The notes under the pieces: model-generated
What the model was told of the DNA's origin: nothing
Database searches by the model: none
What the model saw: the letters and a program-made list of their open reading frames with translations, nothing else
In this document: one piece after another, positions 44,481 through 53,393 of the stretch
Position numbering within the stretch: the stretch's first letter is position 1
Layout: every line of letters begins with the position of its first letter
Source of the DNA: Proteocatella sp041738345
Lineage (GTDB): Bacteria; Bacillota; Clostridia; Peptostreptococcales; Filifactoraceae
Reading direction: 5' to 3'
Assembly: GCA_041738345.1 (NCBI GenBank)
Contig: JBGSPX010000037.1
Location: forward strand, 1 to 64,000
DNA: 64,000 nucleotides
Program-made: the position numbers and the translations under genes

Positions 44481-45098
44481 TTATAAATTTATAAAATTTT
44501 TTATTTTGGATAGATTCTCTACTGAACTTACAAAATAAATCATGTCATTTTCTAAAAATGCAAAATGTGGTCCTGGTGATATAAATATTTGAGAATCTCT
44601 TTTAACTGCGGTTATTGTGGCGCCTGTATTATGCCAAAATTGAAGTTCGGATACCGTTTTTCCAATTATAAAGCTATCTTTATTAACACTTACTTCATAA
44701 TTGAATCCTAAATCCACTCTATTAAGTTGAGATGAATAATCAATTAAATCATCTATCTTTTTATTTATCAATTTATCTATATTATCTCTTTCGTTTTTTA
44801 AATCTTTAATTTCAATTTTAATATTATTTATATTAGTTTTTTCTGAAAATTTTTCTATAAAATCTTTTGTTTTTTCAATCGAAATCACAAATATTCCGCT
44901 TTTGGGATCTACTTTCACAATCTCCATGTCCTGTAAAAGCGATGCTGATCTTCTTATTGTCTCTGGAGATACATTATATTCACTTGCCAATGTTGATCTT
45001 CCTCTAAGTTTATCTCCTACTTTAAACTCTTCACTTTTTATTCGCTTTGCAATATCTACAGCTATTTTTATATATCTAGGAGCAGCATTATATTCCAT
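44481..45098 (-). CDS. busR: BusR-like GntR/RCK_C osmotic regulator
   Basis: This is a 205-residue regulator. Residues 1-75 are a GntR winged helix (SEEFKVGDKLRGRSTLASEYNVSPETIRRSASLL), 85-125 a coiled coil, and 130-205 an RCK_C/TrkA_C domain (YEVSVNKDSFIIGKTVSEL...GATITAVKRDSQIFISPGPH). This is the layout of BusR, the c-di-AMP-dependent repressor of glycine betaine import. Location directly upstream of an OpuA operon supports the match. c-di-AMP binding is inferred from the family. Confidence 0.85.
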   Translation of the reverse strand: MEYNAAPRYIKIAVDIAKRIKSEEFKVGDKLRGRSTLASEYNVSPETIRRSASLLQDMEIVKVDPKSGIFVISIEKTKDFIEKFSEKTNINNIKIEIKDLKNERDNIDKLINKKIDDLIDYSSQLNRVDLGFNYEVSVNKDSFIIGKTVSELQFWHNTGATITAVKRDSQIFISPGPHFAFLENDMIYFVSSVENLSKIKNFINL

Positions 45099-45137
45099 TT
45101 AAAATCTTGCACCTCTTCCCATATATTATTTTTATCT

Positions 45138-45178
45138 AAAAAATGCCTTGGCTCTAAGTTAGATTATAGCCAAGGCAT
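45138..45178 (-). terminator. Strong intrinsic terminator of the rnf operon
   Basis: ATGCCTTGGCT pairs perfectly with AGCCAAGGCAT (11 bp) around a 14-base loop and is followed by TTTTTT on the minus strand, 28 bases after rnfB. Confidence 0.92.
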
Positions 45179-45205
45179 AAATTAAAGTCTATATAGTATT
45201 TTAAA

Positions 45206-46186
45206 TTAAATCATATTTATTGCTTTTTTCGGACACTTATTTGCACAAACTGAACATCCTATACATTTATCTTTATCTACTGTATGAAGTTGCTTAAGTT
45301 CTCCAGTAATTGCTTCAACTGGACAATTTTTGGCACATATCGTACATCCTACACAAAGATCTGCTACAATGTCTGCTTTTTTACGTTTTGAAACATCTCC
45401 TGCAATTGCTTTTGTTGGACATTTCTCAACACATATCATACAGCTTGTACATTTTGAGTAATCTATTTTCGCAACATTATTTTCCACATGAATTGCATCA
45501 AATGGACAATTCTTTTCACATATTCCACAAGCTATACACCCTACGTTACAATTAACTTTTACGTCTTTTCCTTTATTTTTGTTTATACAGTCAACTACAA
45601 CATGTTTTGACATAGGAACAAATTCGATTATTCCTTTTGGGCATGCTTCTATACATTTTCCGCATGAAACACATTTTTCTGGGTCAACATGAGCAATCCC
45701 ATCTTCTAATACATGAATTGCATCAAATGGACATACTTTTTCACAAGTACCAAATCCCATACATCCAAATTCACAAGCTTTAGGACCACCGCCCGCAACC
45801 ATAGCCGCAGCCTTACAGTCTAATATTCCGCTATATTTAGATCTATCTTTTGCATTTGCACTTGTTCCGTTACATAATACTCTAGCAACTTGTTTTTCAC
45901 CAGTTTGAGCTTCTACACCCATAATCCCACTTATTGTAGCCGCAACTGGTGCTCCTCCTACGGGACACGCATTTACTGGAGCATTTCCTGCTGCAATTGC
46001 TGTTGCAAGTCCTCCACAACCAGGAAAACCACAACCTCCACAGTTTGCACCTGGAAGCGCTTCTAATATTGCTGCTTCTTTAGGGTCTACTTCAACGGCA
46101 AATTTTTGAGCTGCATAAGCAAGTCCTGCACCAAAAACAAGTCCCATTGCTGATAAACTTACTACTGAATTTACTATTGGATTCAC
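45206..46186 (-). CDS. rnfB: Rnf complex subunit B (iron-sulfur subunit)
   Basis: The 326-residue protein has an N-terminal membrane helix, a first cluster motif NCGGCGFPGCGG, and then six ferredoxin-type sets ending CP (GTCEKVCPFD, CVSCGKCIEACP, CIACGICEKNCP, CTSCMICVEKCP, CVGCTICAKNCP, CIGCSVCANKCP). RnfB is the likely entry point for electrons from reduced ferredoxin. It ends the operon, as is usual in Clostridia. The cluster number is at the high end, like acetogen RnfB. Confidence 0.95.
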   Translation of the reverse strand: MNPIVNSVVSLSAMGLVFGAGLAYAAQKFAVEVDPKEAAILEALPGANCGGCGFPGCGGLATAIAAGNAPVNACPVGGAPVAATISGIMGVEAQTGEKQVARVLCNGTSANAKDRSKYSGILDCKAAAMVAGGGPKACEFGCMGFGTCEKVCPFDAIHVLEDGIAHVDPEKCVSCGKCIEACPKGIIEFVPMSKHVVVDCINKNKGKDVKVNCNVGCIACGICEKNCPFDAIHVENNVAKIDYSKCTSCMICVEKCPTKAIAGDVSKRKKADIVADLCVGCTICAKNCPVEAITGELKQLHTVDKDKCIGCSVCANKCPKKAINMI

Positions 46187-46197
46187 TATACTACCTC

Positions 46198-46776
46198 CTA
46201 TTTAACCAATCCACTAAAGCCTAAGAACGCAATTGACATAAGTCCTGCTGTAATTAGTACAATAGGGAAACCTTGAAATGATTTTGGAATATCTGATATC
46301 TCTAATCTTTCTCTTATTCCTGCAAAAAGTACAATTGAAAGTGTAAATCCTACAGCTCCAGCAAAACCATTGAAGATTGTTTCTATAAGATTAAAGTTAC
46401 TTTGAATGTTAAGTATTGCAACCCCTAGTACTGCACAGTTTGTAGTAATAAGTGGAAGAAACACTCCAAGTGCTTGATAAAGAGTTGGTGAAGTTTTTTG
46501 GATTACCATCTCAACAAACTGAACAAGCGATGCTATTACCAAAATAAACGCTATTGTTTGTAAATATTCTATACCTAGTGGAACTAGGATTAATTTTTGC
46601 ACTAAATAAGTAAATAATGATGCTACAGTCATAACAAATGTTACGGCCATACCCATACCAAGTGCTGTTTCAACTTTTTTAGAAACTCCAAGGAAAGGAC
46701 ATATTCCTAAGAATTTTGACATTACAAAGTTGTTAACAAGTACTGAACTTAATAATATTATAAATAGTGATTTCAC
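46198..46776 (-). CDS. rnfA: Rnf complex subunit A
   Basis: The 192-residue membrane protein has six segments and the RnfA/NqrE signatures VNNFVMSKFLGICPFLGVS, ITTNCAVLGVAIL and GIRERLEISDIPKSFQG. With RnfE it forms the membrane iron-sulfur and ion path. It lies 11 bases before rnfB. Confidence 0.95.
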   Translation of the reverse strand: MKSLFIILLSSVLVNNFVMSKFLGICPFLGVSKKVETALGMGMAVTFVMTVASLFTYLVQKLILVPLGIEYLQTIAFILVIASLVQFVEMVIQKTSPTLYQALGVFLPLITTNCAVLGVAILNIQSNFNLIETIFNGFAGAVGFTLSIVLFAGIRERLEISDIPKSFQGFPIVLITAGLMSIAFLGFSGLVK

Positions 46777-46790
46777 GTTATTTCCTCCTA

Positions 46791-47390
46791 TTAGTTAGTA
46801 GATTTTTTTGACTTCATTTTATTTATGAAAGCCAAAATCATACCTAAAGCCAAAAATGCACCAGGAGGAAGTATCATTATAAGAGCAGGCTGGAAACTTG
46901 CTCCAAATAGTGAAAATCCAAAAATGCTACCATTTCCTAAAAGTTCTCTTATTGATCCTAGGAGAGTAAGCGCCATTGCAAATCCAAGTCCCATTCCTAA
47001 TCCATCACCAATTGAAGCAACTGGACCATTCTTAGATGCAAAGCTTTCCGCTCTTGCAAGAATTATACAGTTAACAACTATAAGTGGGATGAATAATCCA
47101 AGTGCCGCATCAAGTGCTGGCATATATGCTTTAAGTAGCATTCCTACTATAGTAACAAATGATGCAATTATTACAACATATGCTGGTATTCTTATTTTTG
47201 AAGGTATTACCTTTCTTAACAATGATATTGCAAAGTTAGAAAGTATAAGTACTGCTGTAGTTGCAAGTCCCATTCCTAGACCATTTACTGCTGAAGTTGT
47301 TACTGCCAGAGTAGGACACATACCTAGTACTTGCGAAAAAGTTGGGTTTTCATCTATTAACCCATTTTTTATTGCTTGAAAAAAGTTCAT
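46791..47390 (-). CDS. rnfE: Rnf complex subunit E
   Basis: The 199-residue membrane protein is homologous to RnfA: FFQAIKNGLIDENPTFSQVLGMCPTLAVT, VVNCIILARAESFASKN and GSIRELLGNGSIFG. It contains the conserved Cys of the CP and NC motifs that in RnfA/E hold a membrane iron centre. It lies between rnfG and rnfA with short spacers. Confidence 0.95.
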   Translation of the reverse strand: MNFFQAIKNGLIDENPTFSQVLGMCPTLAVTTSAVNGLGMGLATTAVLILSNFAISLLRKVIPSKIRIPAYVVIIASFVTIVGMLLKAYMPALDAALGLFIPLIVVNCIILARAESFASKNGPVASIGDGLGMGLGFAMALTLLGSIRELLGNGSIFGFSLFGASFQPALIMILPPGAFLALGMILAFINKMKSKKSTN

Positions 47391-47404
47391 TTAGACTAGC
47401 CCTC

Positions 47405-47965
47405 CTATTTAAAATTCTTATTATAAACGTCCACCGCAAGATTAATTCCGTCAGTAACCGCTTGTGAAGTTATAGTAGCTCCTGAAATTGCAACAATTTC
47501 ATTTTCTGCACCAGTAGCATTTTTAGATACAACTAATGCACCTTCTATTGATTTTCCATTATATTGAGATATAAATGGTTGATCTTTAGCTTTTGCTCCT
47601 AGTCCAGGTGTTTCATTCATTGTGCCTATTACAGCGCCTGCTATTGTTCCATCTTTATTGATTCCTGTTATTATCTCAATGTCTCCACCATATCCACTTG
47701 ATGATATAGTTTTTAATATATATGCTATTTCTTCTGAACCACTTATAGCCTTATATACTTCAACTACACCTGCACCAAAATCTCCATCCACTTTTTCAAA
47801 TGAATCCGCTGAAGGTATAATTTGTTGTCTTGCTGCATCATTTGCTGCAATTTGTTGTTCTGCTATTATTGGCTTTGTTATATCATTTACCATCGCTAAT
47901 GAACCAGATGCGATAACTGATATTACACAAAGTATTATTCCTAATTTTACTATTTCATTTTTCAT
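47405..47965 (-). CDS. rnfG: Rnf complex subunit G, covalent FMN
   Basis: This is a 186-residue protein with an N-terminal membrane anchor (VKLGIILCVISVIASGSLAMV). The flavinylation motif is SGATITSQAV, whose second Thr carries FMN by a phosphoester bond, with ETPGLGAKAKDQPFISQ upstream. It moves electrons within Rnf. Its ATG overlaps the rnfD stop by one base. Confidence 0.95.
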   Translation of the reverse strand: MKNEIVKLGIILCVISVIASGSLAMVNDITKPIIAEQQIAANDAARQQIIPSADSFEKVDGDFGAGVVEVYKAISGSEEIAYILKTISSSGYGGDIEIITGINKDGTIAGAVIGTMNETPGLGAKAKDQPFISQYNGKSIEGALVVSKNATGAENEIVAISGATITSQAVTDGINLAVDVYNKNFK

Positions 47966-48906
47966 TATTTCGCTACCTCCCCAAATACTTTTGGCACTAA
48001 ATACTTGTCAAGTAATGGAGCTGCTACGTTCATTAGTAGTATTGAATAAGAAACTCCTTCTGGATATCCTCCATAGTATCTAATTACCGATGTCAATAAT
48101 CCACATCCAAAAGCATATACGATTTGAGCTTTTGTATTAACTGGAGAACTTGCATAATCTGTAGCCATGAAGAATGCTCCAAGCATTAATCCACCACCTA
48201 AGATGTTGTATGGAATAGCTGAAACTTGGAATCCTGAGAAAGCAAATGTTAACACTGCTACTGTAACTATATAAACTACAGGTATATGATATGAAATTAT
48301 TCCTCTGTAAAGAAGGTATAGTCCGCCTAAAAGTAGTAGTATTGCTGAAGTCTCACCGATACATCCAGCTGTATTTCCTAAAAGCATATCCATAATATTA
48401 GCTTGTTGAGCTCCTTCTAATCCTTTTATCACTGCAAGAGGAGTAGCTGTTGTAACTGCATCTGCACCTGTTGAAACCCAAGTTGTCATTGGAACTGGCC
48501 AAGAAGCAAGCATTACTGCTCTAGCTACAAGGGCAGGGTTCATAAAGTTATGACCTAATCCTCCAAATAGTTGCTTAACTACTACGATTGCAAATACCGC
48601 TCCTATAAATGTTATCCACCATGGAAGTACTGCAGGAACGTTCATTGCAAGAAGAAGTCCTGTAACTGCTGCTGAATAATCACTTATTGTAACTGGACGC
48701 TTCATTAGCTTTTGTACTACAAATTCTGCTAATACCGCTCCTACTATCGCTACAATTATATTAATTAACGCTGGTACTCTAAAATAATATACGCCCGCTA
48801 AAGCTGCTGGCAACAATGCTATAAATACATCTCTCATCACTGAAGAAACATTCTGTTTTGTTCTTATATGCGGTGAAGATGATATGGTTAAATTTAACTT
48901 TTCCAC
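47965..48906 (-). CDS. rnfD: Rnf complex subunit D, covalent FMN
   Basis: The 313-residue membrane protein has the RnfD pattern: SSPHIRTKQNVSSVMRDV, FGGLGHNFMNPALVARAV, and the flavinylation segment TGADAVTTATPLAVIKG with Thr as FMN acceptor. It links electron flow to ion pumping with RnfA and RnfE. Nine or ten membrane segments are visible. Confidence 0.95.
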   Translation of the reverse strand: MEKLNLTISSSPHIRTKQNVSSVMRDVFIALLPAALAGVYYFRVPALINIIVAIVGAVLAEFVVQKLMKRPVTISDYSAAVTGLLLAMNVPAVLPWWITFIGAVFAIVVVKQLFGGLGHNFMNPALVARAVMLASWPVPMTTWVSTGADAVTTATPLAVIKGLEGAQQANIMDMLLGNTAGCIGETSAILLLLGGLYLLYRGIISYHIPVVYIVTVAVLTFAFSGFQVSAIPYNILGGGLMLGAFFMATDYASSPVNTKAQIVYAFGCGLLTSVIRYYGGYPEGVSYSILLMNVAAPLLDKYLVPKVFGEVAK

Positions 48907-48918
48907 TTTATATTCCTC

Positions 48919-50247
48919 CTATTTACTAGCTTTTCTTCTCTGTGCCAAAATTTCTTTTTTCGCAACTCTTATTGATTGTAAAAGTGGTCTTCTTGCTGGA
49001 CATACGAATGAACAAGAACCACATTCGATACAATCTAGTGCCTTATATTCTTCTGCTTTGTCATAGTTATATAGCAGAGAAAACGCACTTATAAACATAG
49101 GCTGAATTCTAGCTGGACAAATTGATATACATTTACCACATCTTATGCAGTTACTTGCTTCTTCACAATTAACTTCATCTTGAGACATACAAAGAATTCC
49201 AGAACTTCCTTTTGTAGCTGCTACTTCAAGTTGAACTTGTGCAAGTCCCATCATAGGACCTCCACTTATAACCTTTGAAGGTGCTACCGTAAAACCGCCA
49301 CATTGCTCAATTATTTCTGAGTAAAGTGTACCTGTTTTTATAAGTAAGTTTTTTGGATCTTTAATAACTGAACCTGTAATTGTACAAATTCTCTCTATTA
49401 AAGGCATACCAGTTTTTAACGTTTTTCCTATTTGAGCTGCTGTCGCTACATTTGTAACCACTAGACCAATGTCCATAGGAAGTCCGCCTGATGGAACTTC
49501 TCTTTGTGTACATGCATAAATAAGCTGTTTTTCAGCTCCCTGAGGATATTTAGTTTCAAAACCAACAACCTCTATTTTGGAATCAGTTTTTGCACTTGCT
49601 TCCATAACCTTAAGACATTCTGGCTTATTGTCCTCAATACCAATGTATCCTTTTCCTACATCAAGGATTTTCATTATTACTTGAAGTCCAAGCACGATAT
49701 CTTCTGGTGATTCTAACATTAATCTGTGGTCTGCTGTAAGATAAGGCTCACACTCAGCGCCATTAAGAACAACTACATCTATGTTCTTTTCTTTTGGTGG
49801 AGACAGTTTTACATGAGTTGGGAAAGTAGCTCCTCCCATACCAACGATTCCTGCATCCTTAATCATGTTAAGTAATTCTTCTTTTGACATTGCGTCAATT
49901 CCTGCATAAGGTTTGATTTCCTCAAAAACCTCTTCTTTGAAATCGTTTTCGATTTCCACACACATAGCTTTTTGTCCACCTGGAACTGTCATAGGTTTAA
50001 TTCCCTTAACAACTCCTGAAACAGAAGAATGTACAGGCGCTGAAACAAATCCTCCTGGCTCTCCTATTTTTTGGCCTTTTTTTACGGCATCTCCAACATT
50101 TACAAGTGCTGTACATGGTGCTCCAATATGTTGAGCAAGAGGTATGTACACAACTTTTGGTTGCGCAGCTATTTCTACACTCTTATTCTCAGTACTTGAC
50201 TTATGATGTGGGGGATGAATTCCTCCATTGAAAGTAAGAACTCTCAT
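48919..50247 (-). CDS. rnfC: Rnf complex subunit C (NADH-binding)
   Basis: The 442-residue soluble subunit has an N-terminal barrel-sandwich part (HIGAPCTALVNVGDAVKKGQ), the nucleotide/FMN-binding part (GIVGMGGATFPTHVK, VLNGAECEPYLTADH) and two ferredoxin sets (CIRCGKCISICPARI and CIECGSCSFVCPARRP). It exchanges electrons with NAD+. It heads the operon, behind AGGAGGATTTAT. Confidence 0.95.
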   Translation of the reverse strand: MRVLTFNGGIHPPHHKSSTENKSVEIAAQPKVVYIPLAQHIGAPCTALVNVGDAVKKGQKIGEPGGFVSAPVHSSVSGVVKGIKPMTVPGGQKAMCVEIENDFKEEVFEEIKPYAGIDAMSKEELLNMIKDAGIVGMGGATFPTHVKLSPPKEKNIDVVVLNGAECEPYLTADHRLMLESPEDIVLGLQVIMKILDVGKGYIGIEDNKPECLKVMEASAKTDSKIEVVGFETKYPQGAEKQLIYACTQREVPSGGLPMDIGLVVTNVATAAQIGKTLKTGMPLIERICTITGSVIKDPKNLLIKTGTLYSEIIEQCGGFTVAPSKVISGGPMMGLAQVQLEVAATKGSSGILCMSQDEVNCEEASNCIRCGKCISICPARIQPMFISAFSLLYNYDKAEEYKALDCIECGSCSFVCPARRPLLQSIRVAKKEILAQRRKASK

Positions 50248-50283
50248 ATAAATCCTCCTAAAAATTAAATTGTATAATTGTAT

Positions 50284-50312
50284 ATGATAAAACTATTATC
50301 CACAAATTTCAA
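50284..50312 (-). promoter_or_regulatory. Predicted promoter of the rnf operon
   Basis: On the minus strand TTGAAA and TATCAT are separated by 17 bases, about 37 bases ahead of the rnfC start codon. Two direct AATCACGATT repeats lie further upstream (50377-50386 and 50406-50415). Confidence 0.5.
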
Positions 50313-50376
50313 TTTTTTCTATTATATAAAATTTATAGAAAATACCACTAATTAGTATACTACAAAATTAGTATAA

Positions 50377-50415
50377 AATCACGATTTATGATTATTTTTT
50401 TCACTAATCACGATT
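50377..50415. repeat. Direct repeat AATCACGATT, 29-base period, upstream of rnf
   Basis: Two exact 10-base copies lie between the miaA stop and the predicted rnf promoter. They could be an activator site for rnf, or part of a weak miaA transcript end (the minus strand has an A/T-rich run between them). Confidence 0.4.
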
Positions 50416-50417
50416 AT

Positions 50418-51326
50418 TTATTTTTTATCAACTAGTATTTGATTAATAATTGATTCTATATTTAATCCATTAACGTCTATCCAAAGTGCATCCTCATACC
50501 TTCTAAACCAGGTGAGCTGGCGCTTTGCATATCTTCTTGAATCACGCTTTATAAGTTCAATTGCCTCTTCAAGGCTCATTTCTCCTTCAAGATAAGAAAG
50601 TATCTGTCTATAGCCTATAGCCTTCATAGCTTGATTATTTTTTGTTAAACCTGCTTTTAAAAAATATTCAACTTCTGCCACAAGCCCCTGCGCTACCATT
50701 AAATCCACTCTCTGATTTATTATTTCATAAAGCTTTTCTCTTTCCCTGTGAAGCACCACTAGTTTATAGCTCCACTCATTACGTTTTGGAATCGAGGTGA
50801 AGTTTTGAATACTTCCATTGTTTTTCAAAATTTCTATAGCTCTTATCACTCGCTTTATATTCTGCTTTTCTACTTTTGGCTCTGAATCAAGTTCTAAAAG
50901 CATATCATAAAGTGCATCTTCACCATTTTTTTTATAAAAATCCCAAAGCTCATTTCTTAAAGTATCATCTGAATCTACTCTATTGTAATCCATATCATAT
51001 ATTAGCGAATTTATATAAAGCCCTGTTCCGCCTGCAACAATAGGAGTTTTCCCTCTTTCTATAATATCTTTTATAGCTTCTGTCGCTTTTTGATCAAAAT
51101 CAGAAACACTAAACTCATCTTCTGGATTTACAACATCAAGTAGATGATGCACAATTCCTGCTTTTTCTTTTTCCGTAATCTTTGCAGTTCCAATATCCAT
51201 ACCTCTGTATATCTGCATAGAATCTGCTGAAATCACTTCTCCATCAAGGGCTTTGGCAAGTGCAATTGAAGTTGCAGTTTTTCCTACACCTGTAGGCCCT
51301 GCTATAATTATAATTTCATTTTTCAT
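50418..51326 (-). CDS. miaA: tRNA dimethylallyltransferase MiaA
   Basis: The 302-residue enzyme has the P-loop GPTGVGKTATSIALAKALDG, the motif ISADSMQIYRGMDIGTAK, PIVAGGTGLYINSL and the C-terminal RDSRRYAKRQLTWFRR. It adds a dimethylallyl group to A37 of tRNAs reading UNN codons; MiaB, encoded three genes upstream, then thiomethylates it. It lies 12 bases after mutL. Confidence 0.95.
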   Translation of the reverse strand: MKNEIIIIAGPTGVGKTATSIALAKALDGEVISADSMQIYRGMDIGTAKITEKEKAGIVHHLLDVVNPEDEFSVSDFDQKATEAIKDIIERGKTPIVAGGTGLYINSLIYDMDYNRVDSDDTLRNELWDFYKKNGEDALYDMLLELDSEPKVEKQNIKRVIRAIEILKNNGSIQNFTSIPKRNEWSYKLVVLHREREKLYEIINQRVDLMVAQGLVAEVEYFLKAGLTKNNQAMKAIGYRQILSYLEGEMSLEEAIELIKRDSRRYAKRQLTWFRRYEDALWIDVNGLNIESIINQILVDKK

Positions 51327-51338
51327 AAATATTCCCTT

Positions 51339-53375
51339 CTAGGCATTTACTCGTTTAAACATTTTTTCTATTTCATACTTTGTAAACTTTACAAATATAG
51401 GTCTTCCATGAGGGCAGGTATATTTGTTGCTACACTGATTAAGACGCTCAAATAGTGTTTTTATCTCTATATGCTCTATCTTTTGATTTGCTTTAATTGC
51501 TTTTTTACAAGCCATCGTCGCAAGCTTGTCCCTAAATTTATCATTTAAATCAAGCTCTGACTCACTTGAAATAATATCTATAACCTCATCTACAAAAGCT
51601 TCAGTTTGAGCCTCGTTAAATATCAGTGGCACACTTCTCATGACAATTCTTCCAAAACCAAAATCTTCTACTTCAATTCCAAAGATTTTAAAAATATCAA
51701 GCTGCGATATCACCATGCTATACTCATCCATTGTAAGCTCTTTTACTATAGGAATCAAGAGTTCTTGAGATTCAAAAACAGATTCAGGACTATATTTATT
51801 AAGGTCATACTGCTTCATAAACTTCTCATACATAACCCTCTCATGCGCGGCATGCTGGTCTATAAGATACATATTTTCTTTGTAGGTCGCAAGAATATAA
51901 GTCTCAAACACAACCCCTGAAACAAAAAATTCATTATAATCTAGAATTTCTTCTGATTTATACTGAAAATTTTCAAAACTCTGCAAGGTTTGAGAATCAT
52001 TCGAAAACTGAGAAACCTCTTGATTTTTAGAAATTTGGATTTGCTCTAGCGGTTCTGTTTTTACGCTTTCAACTCTAAATTCTGATGATTTAGGATTTTG
52101 AACTATTTCAGGCTTTATTTCCTTATGGGTCATTTCTTGCAGCATTTTACTAAACGAAACTTCTACCTCATCAAGTTTTTTATCCTCATGTTTTTCAACC
52201 TTTTCTTCTTTTAATTCCTCATCTAAGGCTACGACCTCTGGCTCGCTATAGACAAAAAGATTCGATTTTAATTCTTGGGAAGCATTTAATGATGGCGAAA
52301 AATTCACCTCTGAATTTTCTCTTGCAAGTTCTGTGCTGAAAGAATGCTCCTTAGTTACAGTATACTCTGGAATTAGATTATGACTGCTTTTGAAAAGCTG
52401 TTCTCTTACAAGAGCACTCACAAGCTTTTCTAGATTCATCTCAGAATCTATCTTAACCTCAGTTTTAGCAGGATGCACATTGGGATCTATCATCTGAGGA
52501 TTTATCTCAATATCTAATATAAAGATTGGATATTTTCCAATTGGAATTATCTCTTTGTATGCATTTTCTATAGAATAATTAAGCGTTCCAAGCTTTATAT
52601 ATCGCTTATTTACAAATACATTCTGCTTCTTGCGATTTGACGCATAAAGTGATGTATTTGAAACATATCCAAAAATACTTACATTCTCATCTTTATAGCA
52701 CAGTTCCACAAGATTAGTACTTACATTTTTTCCATATACCACTCTAATCGCATTCAAAAGTGAGCCGTCTCCCTCTGTAGAAAGAAGCACCTTTCCATCG
52801 GAGATAAGCTTAAACTTTATATTTGAATTAATAATTGCAAGTCTATTTACAATATCTATAATTGAATTGTTTTCCTTCACCGAAGTCTTTAAAAACTTTC
52901 TTCTTGCAGGAATATTTTTAAATATATCCCTCACATATATAGTAGTTCCCTTTCGGCTTCCAAAATCAATAATTTCCTGCACCGTAGAATTTGAGATAGT
53001 TGCTTTTTTGCCAAGACTGTCATCTGAGGTACTTGTTATTACCTCAATTTCCGCTACCGAAGAAATAGAAGAAAGCGCCTCACCTCTAAATCCATTTGTA
53101 TTTAGATATGAAATATCATCAATAGATTTTATCTTGCTCGTAGCATGTCTTTTAAAAGCTAATGGAATCTGATTTTCTTCAATTCCATCCCCATCATCAC
53201 TTACCTTTATAAGCTGCTTGCCACCATCTACAATTTCTATCGTAATCTGCTTAGACCCTGCATCTATTGAATTTTCTACAAGTTCCTTAACTACAGAGGA
53301 TGGGTTATCTACGACCTCTCCTGCCGCAATTTTATTTATCGTTATTTCATCTAATACCGTTATTTGAGATCTCAT
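51339..53375 (-). CDS. mutL: DNA mismatch repair protein MutL (endonuclease type)
   Basis: This is a 678-residue protein. The N-terminal GHKL ATPase shows AAGEVVDNPSSVVKELVENS, VSDDGDGI and NGFRGEALSSISS. A disordered Glu/Lys/Ser-rich linker spans about residues 340-475. The C-terminal domain has the nicking motif DQHAAHERVMYEKF, ACKKAIKANQKI and CPHGRPI. It therefore nicks DNA itself, as in organisms without MutH. It follows mutS by 18 bases. Confidence 0.95.
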   Translation of the reverse strand: MRSQITVLDEITINKIAAGEVVDNPSSVVKELVENSIDAGSKQITIEIVDGGKQLIKVSDDGDGIEENQIPLAFKRHATSKIKSIDDISYLNTNGFRGEALSSISSVAEIEVITSTSDDSLGKKATISNSTVQEIIDFGSRKGTTIYVRDIFKNIPARRKFLKTSVKENNSIIDIVNRLAIINSNIKFKLISDGKVLLSTEGDGSLLNAIRVVYGKNVSTNLVELCYKDENVSIFGYVSNTSLYASNRKKQNVFVNKRYIKLGTLNYSIENAYKEIIPIGKYPIFILDIEINPQMIDPNVHPAKTEVKIDSEMNLEKLVSALVREQLFKSSHNLIPEYTVTKEHSFSTELARENSEVNFSPSLNASQELKSNLFVYSEPEVVALDEELKEEKVEKHEDKKLDEVEVSFSKMLQEMTHKEIKPEIVQNPKSSEFRVESVKTEPLEQIQISKNQEVSQFSNDSQTLQSFENFQYKSEEILDYNEFFVSGVVFETYILATYKENMYLIDQHAAHERVMYEKFMKQYDLNKYSPESVFESQELLIPIVKELTMDEYSMVISQLDIFKIFGIEVEDFGFGRIVMRSVPLIFNEAQTEAFVDEVIDIISSESELDLNDKFRDKLATMACKKAIKANQKIEHIEIKTLFERLNQCSNKYTCPHGRPIFVKFTKYEIEKMFKRVNA

Positions 53376-53393
53376 AGCATTTTCTCTTTCCTA

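Noticed and set aside
46825..47379. 184-codon plus-strand frame over rnfE
   Set aside because: It is the mirror of a well-supported rnfE; its protein is Pro/Ile/Ala-rich antisense translation with no ribosome site.
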